Assembly (NCBI GenBank): GCA_028554755.1
Contig: JAPTOF010000009.1
Location: forward strand, 15,353,501 to 15,417,500
Direction of reading: 5' to 3'
DNA length: 64,000 nt
Origin: Cordia subcordata
Lineage: Eukaryota; Streptophyta; Magnoliopsida; Boraginales; Cordiaceae
Shown here: positions 45,658-57,848 of the stretch, piece by piece
How positions within the stretch are numbered: position 1 is the first letter of the stretch
Layout: each line of letters begins with the position of its first letter
Translations under genes and position numbers: made by a program
Notes under the pieces: generated by a model
The model's database searches: none
Told to the model about the DNA's origin: nothing
What the model saw: the letters and a program-made list of their open reading frames with translations, nothing else

Positions 45658-47050
45658 TTGAAAACACTTTTTAACTTGAAAATAGAAATGATTGTACAAG
45701 AACGTGATGATATTACCTTGGAAAACATCTTAGAGAAAATAGTTGTGTGTACGCTTGGGCATGGACGAATAACACTTGTAAAGTCAGTCTTAGCGACATT
45801 ACCGTCTTATACTATGCAAACAATGTACTTGCCCGTGCAGACTTGCAATGAGATATATAGATTGCCGGGGAACTTTATTTGGGGAGAAAATGAAGTGAAG
45901 CGCAAAATTCACTGACTTGCATCGGTGGAGTCCTATTGGTCAGAGAATGCGGGATGGAAATGGGGAGAGTTTCAAGAATTCTCTCCAACGAAACATTGTC
46001 CCAAGTTGCAAGAGCTAAAGTAATAAATGAGGATGAAGATACAGATTTTATTGCCTAGAGTAATGACACGAGAGGACAATTTTCAGTTTCTGCCGCCTAC
46101 AAAAAGCCTATCAAAAACGTAGGAAAGGATTGTACAGGGCCTTGGGAGATTTTTTGGAAAATAGAATGTCCTCATAAATGCCTCACCTTTGCATGGCAAA
46201 TGATTCACATTAGATTGCCTTGTAACGTGAACCTCCAGTGAAGAAATATCGGAGTAGACGATATCTATGTGGCTTGTGAAAACAACTCTAAGAATGAGGA
46301 GTACCTTTTTAGAGGACGTCGCAACACCGTTGATGTTTGGAAGCAACTATAGCCTAGCAACAATCATCAAGTTTTTAGAGCAATACCATGGAATGAATGG
46401 ATTCAAATTAACATCGAGGACAAAACCTAGAATGCCATCTTTATTTTTACCCTTTTGTGGCAACGGAGGTGGAAAATGAAAAACTCGTTGGCAAAGAAGA
46501 GGAATTACAGCCGCAGAATGAAGCTTGGCATACTCAATGGTACTAAAGGGAAGTTCAGGAGGCATGGGAGGCACGCCAATATGGGCAAACTCGAATCACT
46601 AAAGAATGCGGCTCGTAGGCTGGTCACCTCTTTGCCGGGACTTCAAACTCAACTTGGATGGATGCTCTAAAGGCAACCCAGATGGGGCAGCGATAGGAGG
46701 TTTCTTTTAGACGAACATGGAGTTTGGGTTGTTGGCTTTGCCATCAATATCGGTGTCGTCTCAAATAATATCGCAGAAGCAAGGGCATTATTTGAGGGAC
46801 TAATGATTGTAGAAGAAATTGGAATCATTATCTTAGAGATTGAAACTGATTCACAACCATTAGTGAATTGGGTGACAGGACAAATGCAATCGGGAAGGGT
46901 GGAGCTGCCTTTGATAGACGAATGCAAGAAGAGAATGGCGTTTCCACTTGAAGCATGTCTATAGGAAAGCCAATCAAAGTGCAGACTGGCTAGCAAATTT
47001 TGGCTTGACACTCCAACTTGGCAGTGATTGCTGTGCCGGAGTAATTAAAC
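45658..47050 (+). pseudogene. L1-type LINE ORF2 3' relic, copy 3
   Basis: Same relic as 26322-27714. It reads ITLVKSVLATLPSYTMQ, closer to the family pattern than the ITLVTSV of the other copies. The RNase H part is followed by about 230 bp before the break in homology. Confidence 0.85.
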
Positions 47051-47184
47051 AAAATAGTTGAGTATGGGAGGGTGCATAACAACTAGTGCACCTGAGCCAA
47101 GTTATCTGATATGTCTGTGCAATATATTATAAGATAACGACACAAAAGGAGAAGCCAAAACTACGACAAAGTCAGAGTACATTC

Positions 47185-47304
47185 AAGAATACCTATGTTA
47201 GGAATAGTTTGATAGGTTCAAGGACACCTAGGGCAAAAAGAGTGTAGTTGTTGCTGAATAGAGGTGTTATTGAAAAATAAGAATACCTATGTTAGGAATA
47301 GTTT
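47185..47304. repeat. Breakpoint with 26-bp local duplication
   Basis: A 26-bp stretch beginning AAGAATACCTATG occurs at 47185-47210 and again at 47279-47304, exactly where unit homology ends and the diverged AT block begins. Short templated copies of nearby sequence are typical of end joining or replication-template switching. Confidence 0.85.
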
Positions 47305-48565
47305 TTTAAACCTTTAAATGTCTCTGTATTAGGCTTTGCACTGGTGATCTCGCGACAATTCTTTTTAGACTTTAGCCCAAAAACCATAAAATTCTTAATC
47401 GTCTACACCAATACTACCCCCACCGCTACCAAACAAAATTTTTTGGTTTTCTTGCTCAAGTCAAAAAGGAATTGTTTTAAGATTAGACTTCTTATATGTA
47501 AGATATATGTGTATTCTTCCCTCCAAAAAAAATACGAAAGGATGTGATATTTGTATCATGTACCACGTGATTGCTTGAGAGTAAGTATTCAATTAGACCT
47601 CAAATTTTAAAATTTTTTAATTATAATTATATAAAAAATGTTATCATATTACCTTTTTAAACCTTTAAGCGTCTCTGTATTAGGTTTTGTACTTCTAATC
47701 TTGCAACAATACTTTTTAGACTTTAGCCAAAAAACCATAAAATTCTTAATCGTCTACACCACTACCCCTACCACTACCAAGCAAAATTTTTTGGTTTTCT
47801 TGCTCAAGTCAAAAAGGAATTGTTTTAAGATTAGACTTCTTATATGTAAGAGATATGTGTATTCTTCCTTCCAAAAAATATCAATGGATGTGATTTTTGT
47901 GTCACGTATTACATGATTGCTTAAGAGTAAGTATTTAATTAGGCTCCAAATTTTAAAATCTCATTATTATAAATATAATTATATAAAAAAATGTTATAAG
48001 ATTATTCTTTTTAGAATTTAAACGTTTCAATATTAGGTTTTGTTCTTCTAAACCTTTAATTTTATAATTTTTATTAGTTTTCAAATCAATATTTTCGTTA
48101 GGTATGTTTTATTTTTGTGTAAATATATTCATTTTTTTTTGTATTTTATAAAAATTTCTATATATCAACTAAAGAAATATGAATCATGTTATTCAAACAA
48201 AACTTAAAAAGAAGCAAAAGATTGAAGCGTTATATAATCACAAAATGCAGTTTTTGAAAAATTTTTATCAAGTAGTGATGCAACTTAATCGAGGGACGAA
48301 GCTACATAGTCTTAAGGGGGTCAAATTGCATTTTGATGAAGAGTTATTATGATCTGTAGTTTTAGATTTTTTGTTTTTAAATTTAATTAGGTGTATGACT
48401 CGCCTTAAATTTGTGAATAACCCCATAAAATTTTACATTTCATATTTTAATAAGGATAAATGAGAAAATTTAGTTTTTATTTAGAGAAAATAAACTATAT
48501 TCTTATACTCTTTGTTTGAAAACGTTAGATTTGCAAAATCAATGAAACAAATTTTACAAACAATA

Positions 48566-48607
<42 letters not shown>

Positions 48608-49063
48608 TTATTAATAAACCATCTTTGCTCTTTTTTAACAAACTTTTCTACATCTATAAGAATTTGATTGTCATAGTTAGAAACTTGAGCTCTCAAAATG
48701 AAGAAAAAACCCTCATATTTACTATAAGTAGAAACATTGAGAGAAATGCATGACTTTTATATGACATTGTGATATTTAATATTTTGATCCCCTAACAAAA
48801 ATCTAGGTTTCGTGTAAATCTTAAGTGAAATTTGTGAATTATCTCAGCAATAAACTATTAATAAATGGATTAAGGATAATATTAGTTGAGAAAAAAATGT
48901 TGAACAAATTTATTAAAAGAAATTAATTACTAACTTTGCATCTCAAAATATTCAATTATTACCTATTGTGTAGTTTCACTTATGTTTTCATTTATTATAA
49001 TTTAAAATTAATCATTTTGGTGTATATATTTATAGAGCATTGTACTAAAAAATGAAAACATAA
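47278..49063. other. Diverged AT-rich spacer between direct and inverted copies
   Basis: Related to AT block A (about 326-2015 of copy 1) in the same orientation, but clearly more diverged than the blocks of copies 1-3, so it is a separate older member of the family. It contains two sub-repeats of about 350 bp, one CACGTG motif near 47563-47568 and a TA microsatellite. No gene is visible. It ends at 49055, followed by about 8 bp of filler and then the inverted copy. Confidence 0.8.
48566..48601. repeat. TA microsatellite
   Basis: About 17 TA repeats. The equivalent site in block A has only ATATATAAATAA, so the expansion is specific to the spacer. Confidence 0.9.
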
Positions 49064-49173
49064 GAACTTGAAGGTTGAAGGTTGATGTTCCATTCTCGTT
49101 ATTCTTTGCTTGTTTTAAGATTTAAGTTCTAAGTTTTAAGATTTAAGAAGCGGCCAAAAATAATACTTTGTTG
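49020..49173 (+). promoter_or_regulatory. Rearranged promoter of inverted NAC copy
   Basis: Only about 110 bp of the shared NAC leader (from 49064) remain. The TATTTATA of the other copies is lost. Upstream now lies the spacer, with TATATATTTATAG at about 49,023-49,035 as a possible replacement TATA box. The paired 15-bp repeats of the leader are kept. Confidence 0.4.
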
Positions 49174-50721
49174 ATGATGAGCATGGCCAAAGTACCGGTG
49201 GGTTATCACTTTACGCCTTCAGATCAAGAATTGCTGGTGGGGTACTTGAGGAGAAAATTGCTGGGACAGGCTTTGCCATGCGATGTAGTGGTCGAAAGGG
49301 AACTTTATGGCGACAAAGCAAATCCGTGGGAGGTGTTCAGGGAAGACGATGATCACTGGGAAAGCTCGGGTATCGGCGACGATTCTAGTAAGGCTAAAAA
49401 ACAGAAGATTATGTATGTGTTTACTAAATTGTCAAAGATTAAGAAGGGCAACAAGAACAATGTTCGAACAGCCGGTTGCGGCACATGGCATGGAAACATC
49501 GGGGCTAAAGATATTGTGATAGGAAAAGCCAAAATAGGCACCAAAAGGACGTTTACGTATAAACCAAGCAGCGCCGCCAAAGAAGATTTGGATGGAAAAG
49601 GGCAATGGAGGTTGCATGAATATTCACTTTCGGATGCTGGGTTGGAGGATATTGGAAGCACCAACTACGTTATTTGCAAAGTTATGAAGGAAGAGTCGTC
49701 TTGGTCGAAAATCTTGAAGAAACAAACGGCGGCTGAAATCGAAGCTGAAGCTGAAGCTGATTTGATGATGATGATGAGGAGGAATCATGATGATGATCAA
49801 GTTTTGATGAATTATTACTCGGGAAAGTCATCGGAAATCTCTACAACTACTAGTACTCAATTAGTTTTGGGCAAGAGGAAGTCCAGAGAGGAGGACGTCC
49901 ACGATTATTATGATTATATTCCTCAAGAAAAGAAGAGTACGTCGTCGATGATGGTTGTGGCTGATCACCATGGGATTGCAGATTTTGGAGTAGTAGGCTC
50001 GCCAGACGGTGGTGATGGTGATGATGCTTGTGTTGATGAATACGCATCCCTATTGGAAGACATGTTGTTAGCGGGAAATACCAATACCAATTCCAATACC
50101 AATCCTCCGGAGCCTATTGCAATTGGTGTCGACGATAACGATAATATTGACCAAGCTGACGATGATGATGGTGTTTGCTCATTAAATCAAGCCCCTGGTG
50201 GTGAACTAGAAGCGAAGAATATCTCCGAGGCGACATTGATGATGCTAGTGTCTGAAGCTGATCAGCATGGCCGCCATGGGGTTGTAGATGATGGAGTAGG
50301 CTTGCCAAACGGTGGTGATGGTGATGATATTGCTCGTATTCAATGTGCATCTCTATTGGATGATATGTCGTTATCGGGGGATACCACTAATCCTCCGGAA
50401 CTTATCGCAATTGATGTCCATCAAGATCATGCCGATGATGCTCGTCTTTGCTCATCAAATCAAGCTGCACACGATACATCTTTCGAGCTGCTGCAACCTT
50501 GTTACGCTGCTGGTAATGGATTACAATTAGCCCACTACTTGGGAGCTCACACTAGTATGGACAATGCCGATGCCTCTCTCGAAGATTATGGAAGATTTCT
50601 AAATGATGATATCTCAGAAATTCCATTCTCGGGTGATAATTTTGATCTTTCATTAAGCCTTGAAGATCTTGACGTGCCGGAGTTCATGGCTTCGTATATG
50701 CTAGGAGCGGTGTTCGGGTGA
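49174..50721 (+). CDS. NAC domain transcription factor, inverted copy
   Basis: An intact 515-residue single-exon frame, the same gene as 17472-19019 on the opposite strand. Features are as described there: N-terminal NAC domain (GYHFTPSDQE through NYVICKVMKE) with TWHGN in place of the common WKATG, GKRKSR, and an acidic C-terminal half with a duplicated segment of about 75-80 residues. It reads NQAPGG like copy 2. The frame can be opened at a TTG at 49168; the first ATG is 49174 and the next good one is 49183. Its upstream DNA is rearranged, so its expression may differ from the direct copies. Confidence 0.94.
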   Translation: MMSMAKVPVGYHFTPSDQELLVGYLRRKLLGQALPCDVVVERELYGDKANPWEVFREDDDHWESSGIGDDSSKAKKQKIMYVFTKLSKIKKGNKNNVRTAGCGTWHGNIGAKDIVIGKAKIGTKRTFTYKPSSAAKEDLDGKGQWRLHEYSLSDAGLEDIGSTNYVICKVMKEESSWSKILKKQTAAEIEAEAEADLMMMMRRNHDDDQVLMNYYSGKSSEISTTTSTQLVLGKRKSREEDVHDYYDYIPQEKKSTSSMMVVADHHGIADFGVVGSPDGGDGDDACVDEYASLLEDMLLAGNTNTNSNTNPPEPIAIGVDDNDNIDQADDDDGVCSLNQAPGGELEAKNISEATLMMLVSEADQHGRHGVVDDGVGLPNGGDGDDIARIQCASLLDDMSLSGDTTNPPELIAIDVHQDHADDARLCSSNQAAHDTSFELLQPCYAAGNGLQLAHYLGAHTSMDNADASLEDYGRFLNDDISEIPFSGDNFDLSLSLEDLDVPEFMASYMLGAVFG

Positions 50722-51378
50722 TTCGTGATGAACATCTTTGAATGAATATAATAATTTGATTCGCATGCCTTCGAGTCTTCAAGCTTCTCAAGGAGCAATC
50801 AACCATGCATGAAGAAAAGGAAGAATACTACCACCATATATAGTTCGTAATGGATATTTTTCTATGCACATAATCTTTGTTGTAAACTACAGAACTACGT
50901 GCAGCTTGATCTTTGATATTGGCCGGTATCAATCTTTGGAATCGATCAATGTCGAAGTACGTAGGCAGCCTAATTAAGGGTTCAGCTGCTTTTTAATAGT
51001 AAATATTCTTTTTTTTTGTGCAGAAATATGTGGTGTGTCTATTGGAAGGATCGTGCGCAGAGATACATAGGACACAATGTCAATAAACACACATTACACT
51101 GAAACACACAACATTTTAACGTAGTTCATTAAGGCTTACATTCACAAAGTAATTCTCTATTACTCAAAAGAGATAATTTCTCTGCAACCAAACGTGGTAC
51201 ACCCACCTTGTGGTGTGTGACAACAAAACTTGTGGTAGAAAGTCCAATTGTTAGAGCACATATGCTAATCATATTTGGATTAGAAATGCCATAATCTCAA
51301 GTAATTTTATTCTTATTGACTTCCTATTCTCCAATATTCAATTGGACTTGCAGTTCGAGTCATACTCCAACAAATTCC
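50722..51378. other. Intergenic between NAC 3' end and copia element, inverted copy
   Basis: Reverse complement of 16816-17471. No gene seen; it should include the NAC 3' untranslated region. Confidence 0.5.
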
Positions 51379-51794
51379 TGTAACCGCAAATAATTATACA
51401 TGAACTTACAATATAAATTTAAAGACATAATTGATAGCGGAAGCGCGTACCTGTTTGAGCCATTATTGTTAAAAATTATTGAAGAAATAACTGTCACCCA
51501 ATCTAGGCGTAGATCTTCCTCTCCTTGCTCTACTCAATATTAATAGATGCTTATGGGAGCAATTACTACGGTTAAGAGTAGGAGAGGGACCTAGCCCTAT
51601 TTATAATAAATTCGATCCTACCTATAATAGGATTTATCGAATATATGGGCCTATGCATGAAAGAACCGTATGGATTTATGAGGTGGGCTAAAACTAATAT
51701 GATTACAAAGCCCAACTTGTGAACGGATATTCAGCTTATTTCATAAAACCAAAAATAATTAACGGTAACCCACTTTAAAGAGAATTTTTCAACG
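51379..51794 (-). repeat. 3' LTR, inverted copy
   Basis: About 416 bp. Slightly short because CTGTCAG and CTGG sites present in the other copies are read with missing bases. Confidence 0.9.
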
Positions 51795-52533
51795 GTCTCC
51801 CACTTGGGCAACGTTAATTGTTTTATTTATTTTCAAAAAAATTTAAGAAAAATATTTATTAGGCTGAATAGGAAGCAGAATGTGGCCACAATTTTTTTAA
51901 AAAAACTGATTCATAAGATTACACCTTGAGCATATATCCGGACCAACATGATTGTCAAACATCGAATCATGGCAGTCATAGTGTTCCATATTGACACAAA
52001 ACTTTCCACGGTCACAAATGTCATCCAACCTTATCGTCATGGACCAAACATACGGCAGCGTAGCAAGAAACTAGCACCAATATGTGATCAAAATTTGCAA
52101 TTTCTTTGTCAGTCCTCGACATGATTTCTCCAATGTCGGTGCTTAACGCAAGAGAAATCTATTATTCTTATCCTCACAAAATAGCGTTCAATATGCTAGA
52201 GAAAATAACACATATCCTCACAAAACGGCATTCAACAGGCCAGAGGAAATATTATTCTTAACCTCACAAAATGGCGATCTACATGCCAGAGGTAAGAATA
52301 AATATCTCCAACAAAAAATGGTGTCCTTATGGAGATAGTAAACTTAATAGGGATCTTATCGCAAAGAATACCAAACATAAGATCCATAACAACACATAAA
52401 TATGAGCAATTTCAGAATATCAAATTATGTCATAAAACATAGAACAACATGCTATTGTATCAATGCACCAAAGTGCAAAGCAAAACAAAAATAATGGGAT
52501 TACCCAACAATACACGATAACATAAAACTCCCA

Positions 52534-55500
52534 CTAGACAATAGCATCAAAAGGCTGTAAAATGCCCATATTCTTAACATGTTTCATAAAGACTATAGGT
52601 CTAAGACCTTTAGTCAAAGGGTCACCTAACATTTCATCAGTAGTAATCTGCTCTATAAGAATATCACCATTTTTTACAAAATCTCTGACTACCAAGAATT
52701 TGATATCTATATGCTTGCAAGCTTTAGTACTCTTATTATTCTTTGAGAAAAAAACAGCAGCTCTATTATCACAATAGATCTTAATAGATCTAGTAATAGA
52801 ATTTATAATTCTCAAACTAGATATCAAGTTCTTGAGCCACATAGCATGGGATGAGGCTTCATAACAAGCCACAAACTTTGCCTGCATAGTCGAAGAGGCA
52901 GTAAGTTTTTGCTTAGCGCTCTTCCAAGACACAGCCCCTCCGGCTAACATGAATATGTACCCAAAAGTAGATTTTCGATCATCTAAACAACTAGCATAGT
53001 CAGAGTTAGAATATCCAATCAACTCTAAATGATCTACTTTACGATAAACAAGCATATAATTCTTGGTCTTCTGTAGGTATCTCATTACTTTCTTTGCCGC
53101 AATCCAATGTTCCCTACAAGGATTTATCTGATATCGACCAAGAACTCCTACTGCAAAAGCAATATCAGGTCTCATGCATACTTGAGCATACATTAAGCTC
53201 CCAACAGCACTAGCATATGGCACATCTTTCATGGAATTTCTCTTTACATCATTTTGAGGACATTGCTTCAAGCTGAGCTGATCACCTTTTACAACAGGGG
53301 CATCACCCAGCTTACAATTCTCCATGTTAAATCGCTTGAGAACTCGATCCATGTAAGTTTTTTGTGAAAGACCCAAAATCCCACAAGACCTATCTCGACA
53401 AATCTGAATACCAAGGACAAAAGAAGCCTCTCCAAGATCTTTCATATCAAAAGTCTTAGACAAATATTGCTTAGTCTCATGGAGGATACCCAAGTTATTT
53501 GTAGCTAGCAGAATATCATCAACGTACAATATTAGAAAGATAAATTTACTCCCACGATCTTGAGAGATATACATTGATCAACTTTATTTTCCTCAAAACC
53601 ATAAGAAATTACCTTTTCATGAAATTTCAAATACCACTACCTTGAGGCTGCTTCAAACCATAAATGGATTTTCTAAGTTTATATACCATGTTCTCTTCAC
53701 TATCAATAAAAAATCCTTTAGGTTGTTTCATATAGACTTCTTCATATAAATCCCCATTGAGAAAAGCTGTTTTTACATCCATTTGATGCAACTCTAAATC
53801 AAAATGTGCCATAAGAGCCATTATGACCCTAAAAGAATTTTTTGTAGAAACAGGTGAAAATGTTTCATTATAATCTATCCCTTCTCTCTGGGTAAAGCCT
53901 TTCGCAACTAATCTTGCCTTGAACCTCTCAATCTTTCCTAAAAGATCTCTCTTGGTTTTGAAGACCCATTTGCAACCAATAGAACAAGTTTCCAAATTTC
54001 ATTATCCATCATAGACTGCATTTCCTCTTTCATAGCATCCATCCATATCTCAGATTGATCCCCATTAATGGCCTCCCTAAATGTAATCGGGTCAACTACA
54101 CTTCCAGAATCATAATCTCCCTCACCGAGGTAAATAAGATAATCATCAGAAATGGCAGGTCTTCTTTCTCTAGTAGACATTCTCAAATATTGTTCCTCAT
54201 TAAGCTCATCAGGTTAGGAGCTCTCAAGTTGTGGATTTTCACTGGCTGTAACACCTTCATCTTCTACATGCTGGCCATTAGTGTCTTATCTCTCAGTATG
54301 AGTGGAAGTATCAACTTGACTATTTGTTAGTAGTGGAAACGTGATAGTTTCTCTATCATTACTTTCAATAGCAGGCTGAGAGGATACAACAACATCTAAT
54401 TCCAAGAATTTTGCAGTTTGAGATTTAACAATTTTAGTACCATGTGTAGGAGAATAGAACCTATATCCTTTAGAGTGAGCAAGATATCCAATGAAATAAC
54501 AACGAGTAGTCTTAGGGTCAGTGGATTTCTCATTTGGTTTGTAAATTCTCACCTCAACAAGACAACCCCAAACTCGTAAATGGTTCAAACTAGGTTTTCT
54601 CCCTACCCAAAGTTCAAATGGAGTTTTAGGAACAGACTTGCTGGGAACACGGTTAAGGATATAACAAGCTGTTTTAACGGCTTCACCCCAAAGATACTCT
54701 GGCAAGTCAGTAACACTCATCATGCTCCTCATCATATCCTTAAGGGTGTGATTTCGCCTTTCGGATACACCATTTTGTTCAGGGCTACCAGACATGGTGT
54801 ATTGGACAACAATCTCACAATCCTGTAAGTACTTGGCAAACGACTCTATATGTTGTCCAAAGACCCTATGTCTACCATAGTGCTCACCTCCCCGGTCAGA
54901 TCTAACAATTTTGATAATCTTTCCAAGTTGTTTTTCTACCTCTATCCTAAAAATTTTAAATTTGTCAATAGCTTGATTTCTCTTTAATTAGATAGAGGTA
55001 TCCATAACGAGAAAAGTCATCAATGAATGTAACAAAATATTTGTTGCCACACAATGTAACAGAATAAGGTCCACTAATATCTGTGTGTATTACTTCTAAA
55101 AGGTCAGAACTACGAGTAGCATATTTCTTTTTAGTTTTAGTAATCTTACCACTAATGCACCCAATACAAGTTTCAAGATCACCAAAATTTAGAGAATGTA
55201 AGATGTCATTTTTAATGAGTCTTTCAACTCTTTCCTAAAAATATGACCTAACCTTTTATTCCATAGCAAAGAAGAAGTTTCTTTAATTAAACTCCGTTTA
55301 GAAGCAAAAGTTTTTGTATGAAAGGAGTCATGAAAACTTTCTGGGAACAAACGCAATTGGTATAAACCATTTGATAAAACACATTCACCAACAATTTTAG
55401 AATTGAAAAACAATTGTACTTTGCTATTGCGAAAGTTAAAACCGTAACCAATCTTGTCTAAAACAGAAATAGAAATCAAGTTCCGTCTAAAAGACGGTAC

Positions 55501-55742
55501 ATAGAAAACATTTTCTAAAACAAGTTCAAAACTAGTGCTCAAACGTAGACTAACAGTCCCTATGTGTTCTACTCTAACGGCAACATTTTCCCAACTTTGA
55601 TCTTGGACTCTAATTCACTTGGCCTCCGTTTGTTTTTGAACCCCTGCAAAGAAATAGCAACGTGAACCGTTGCACCACTGTCAATCCACCAAGTATTTGA
55701 TGGTACATCAACTAAATTGGATTCTAAACAAACATAGGCTAG
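52534..55742 (-). pseudogene. copia pol, inverted copy (best preserved)
   Basis: Domains as in 12442-15647. Here the integrase core reads on through [20 protein letters not shown] (near 54,795), which contains the third catalytic Glu. The RNase H region keeps LAGGAVSWKSAKQ, broken in copies 1 and 2. The protease WWIDSGA is intact. The shared stop TAG is at 53637-53639, and the other shared stops occur at equivalent sites. It remains untranslatable as one protein. One CAG site near 53,554 is damaged here but intact in the others. Confidence 0.92.
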
Positions 55743-57114
55743 TTAATTACCTTCTTCTGCTTTCTTTTTCTCTAACCAAACTTTGTATTTAGTGCATTGA
55801 GCTCTCTTGTGACCTTTTCTTTTACAAAAGTAACAGTTTTGATCAAACTTATTGACAGCAGATCTAGGACCTCCTACACTGTGATTTTGATTTAGTTTCT
55901 GAAAATTACAACCCCTTTTAAGACGCTAAAGATTCATATGAACAAGGCACTTAAAAATAGAGGTACTGACCTTATCAAAGTAGGGTTCGGATTTAGAAAC
56001 AAGCAATGCTACCCCATGGTTTTCACTCTTAATTTTGTTTTCCTCAGCAACACAATGGGTAATCAAGTCATTAATGGTCTAGGATTCTTTTTGGGTTATG
56101 TGGGAAAACTCAAGAGGCAAAGAGTTAAGGGCATGATGGATAATGAAAGAATCTGGAATGGCGACTTTGCGGGATTGTAGTTTTGTTTGAACATGAACCA
56201 TTTTGAGGTACTGACCTTATCAGAGTAGGGTTCGGATTTGGAAACAAGCAATGCTACCCCATGGTTTTCACTCTTAATTTTGTTTTCCTCAGCAACACAA
56301 TGGGTAATCAAGTCATTAATGGTGTAGGATTCTTTTTGGGTTATGTGGGAAAACTCAAGAGACAAAGAGTTAAGGGCATGATGGATAATGAAAGAATCTG
56401 GAATGGAGACTTTGCGGGATTGTAGTTTTGTTTGAACATGAACCATTTTGAGGTACTGACCTTATCAGAGTAGGGTTCGGATTTGGAAACAAGCAATGCT
56501 GCCCCATGGTTTTCACTCTTAATTTTGTTTTCCTCAGCAACACAATGGGTAATCAAGTCATTAATGGTGTGGGATTCTTTTTGGGTTATGTGGGAAAACT
56601 CAAGAGGCAAAGAGTTAAGGGCATGATGGATAATGAAAGAATGGAATGGAGACTTTGCGGGATTGTAGTTTTGTTCGAACATGAACCATTTCAGAATATA
56701 ATCTCTAACCCCGCCTTGCTTATCATATTTCATTCCTGTAAGCTCACTCATCAGGTCTCTAGTCTCAACATTATTAGATATTTGGTATCTCTCTCCTGCA
56801 GTAGTTAAAAAATCTTTTGCATTCTCAATTTCAGGCAAACCACTCATTAAATGTTCAGCTATGGTCCTCTTCATAGTCATCAAAGCAAGACGGTTAGATC
56901 TTTCCCACTGCTGATAATATTTCTTCTTCTCATCACTACTTTCCTCTATTAAATCATCCGGTGCATCAACACGTAGGGCTAAGTTAAGATCAGCTATACC
57001 CAGATAGAACTCAATGTCTGCTTTCCATTTCTTAAAATTTTGTCTGTTCAAGACCTCAAAGGTAGTAACAGCATTGTTCAAAGCAAAGGAAACTATCCAA
57101 GAAAAGAAATGCAT
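55743..57114 (-). pseudogene. copia gag (broken), inverted copy
   Basis: The N-terminal gag is open for about 140 codons before the repeats, reading through DLMSELTGMKYDKQGG. Three 245-bp units follow. The zinc knuckle (near 55,815-55,860) is intact, but bases are lost just upstream of it. The shared TAA end lies at 55743-55745. Confidence 0.85.
55957..56689 (-). repeat. 245-bp tandem repeat in gag, 3 units (inverted copy)
   Basis: In element sense the units begin at 56689, 56446 and 56201. The first is 243 bp, with two bases missing near 56,641. Confidence 0.95.
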
Positions 57115-57848
57115 TATCAGTAAACATTATGCATACATGCCTTATAACAAAATAAGCATTATAAACAAAAGAGTCCAAGCACATCGTCGTCATATCCACC
57201 TTTGGGCAGATAATTTGACATGTAGATAGGCGCTTTTTAACATAAAGTAATACATAAGATCACCCCACTGAAAGAAAAAATAACCACCTTTGGGCAATTG
57301 AACTCCCTAACAGTATTGTAATCTTAGTCGATACTTTATGCTTATGCTATCGGGCTAAAGCCATATAATGATCTCCTTTGGGAAAGCATTGCGCACTTTA
57401 GCATGGCAATTTCCCAAACAAAAATGAGAAAAGCCACAAATTTAATTGAGTAAATCACTTTCGTGAATTTGTCAATTTAAATTTATGCTATCAACTCATT
57501 GGGAAAAATTAATGCTTAATATAATCACAAAAGGCTATGTATGCGCTTGATCACACAATATGAAACATTTTGTATAATACGTCTCAATGATCAATTTAAA
57601 ATTGCATTCCTCAAAATAATTTATCAACATTATATAATAGTCAACATGACATATAGGAACAATCTAGAAAGAAAAATTAAATTCCAAAATAAAGAAAATA
57701 AATATTTTCTTTAAATTCAGAGACCAATAATAAAAGATATAAAAATGAAATAAAATAAGCTAAATTTTCAAACAAATTGTTGCAAAGGCAACCAATTTTA
57801 TTGCCAACTCAAAAAATATTGGCTATGAAATAATCATATCAAAACGTA

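Larger units (their letters stand above)
38481..47277 (+). repeat. Segmental duplication unit, copy 3 (truncated)
   Basis: Third direct copy. It holds AT blocks A and B, the NAC 5' relic, the Mutator-like element and the LINE relic, then stops about 230 bp downstream of the LINE, in sequence equivalent to about 8,823 of copy 1. The copia element and NAC gene are missing. The homology ends abruptly at a junction carrying a short local duplication. Confidence 0.92.

Noticed and set aside
47278..49063. Fold-back read artefact as the cause of the inverted copy
   Set aside because: A simple artefact would give arms meeting directly. Here a 1.8-kb distinct spacer and a different breakpoint on each side separate them. 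Misassembly by other routes is still possible.
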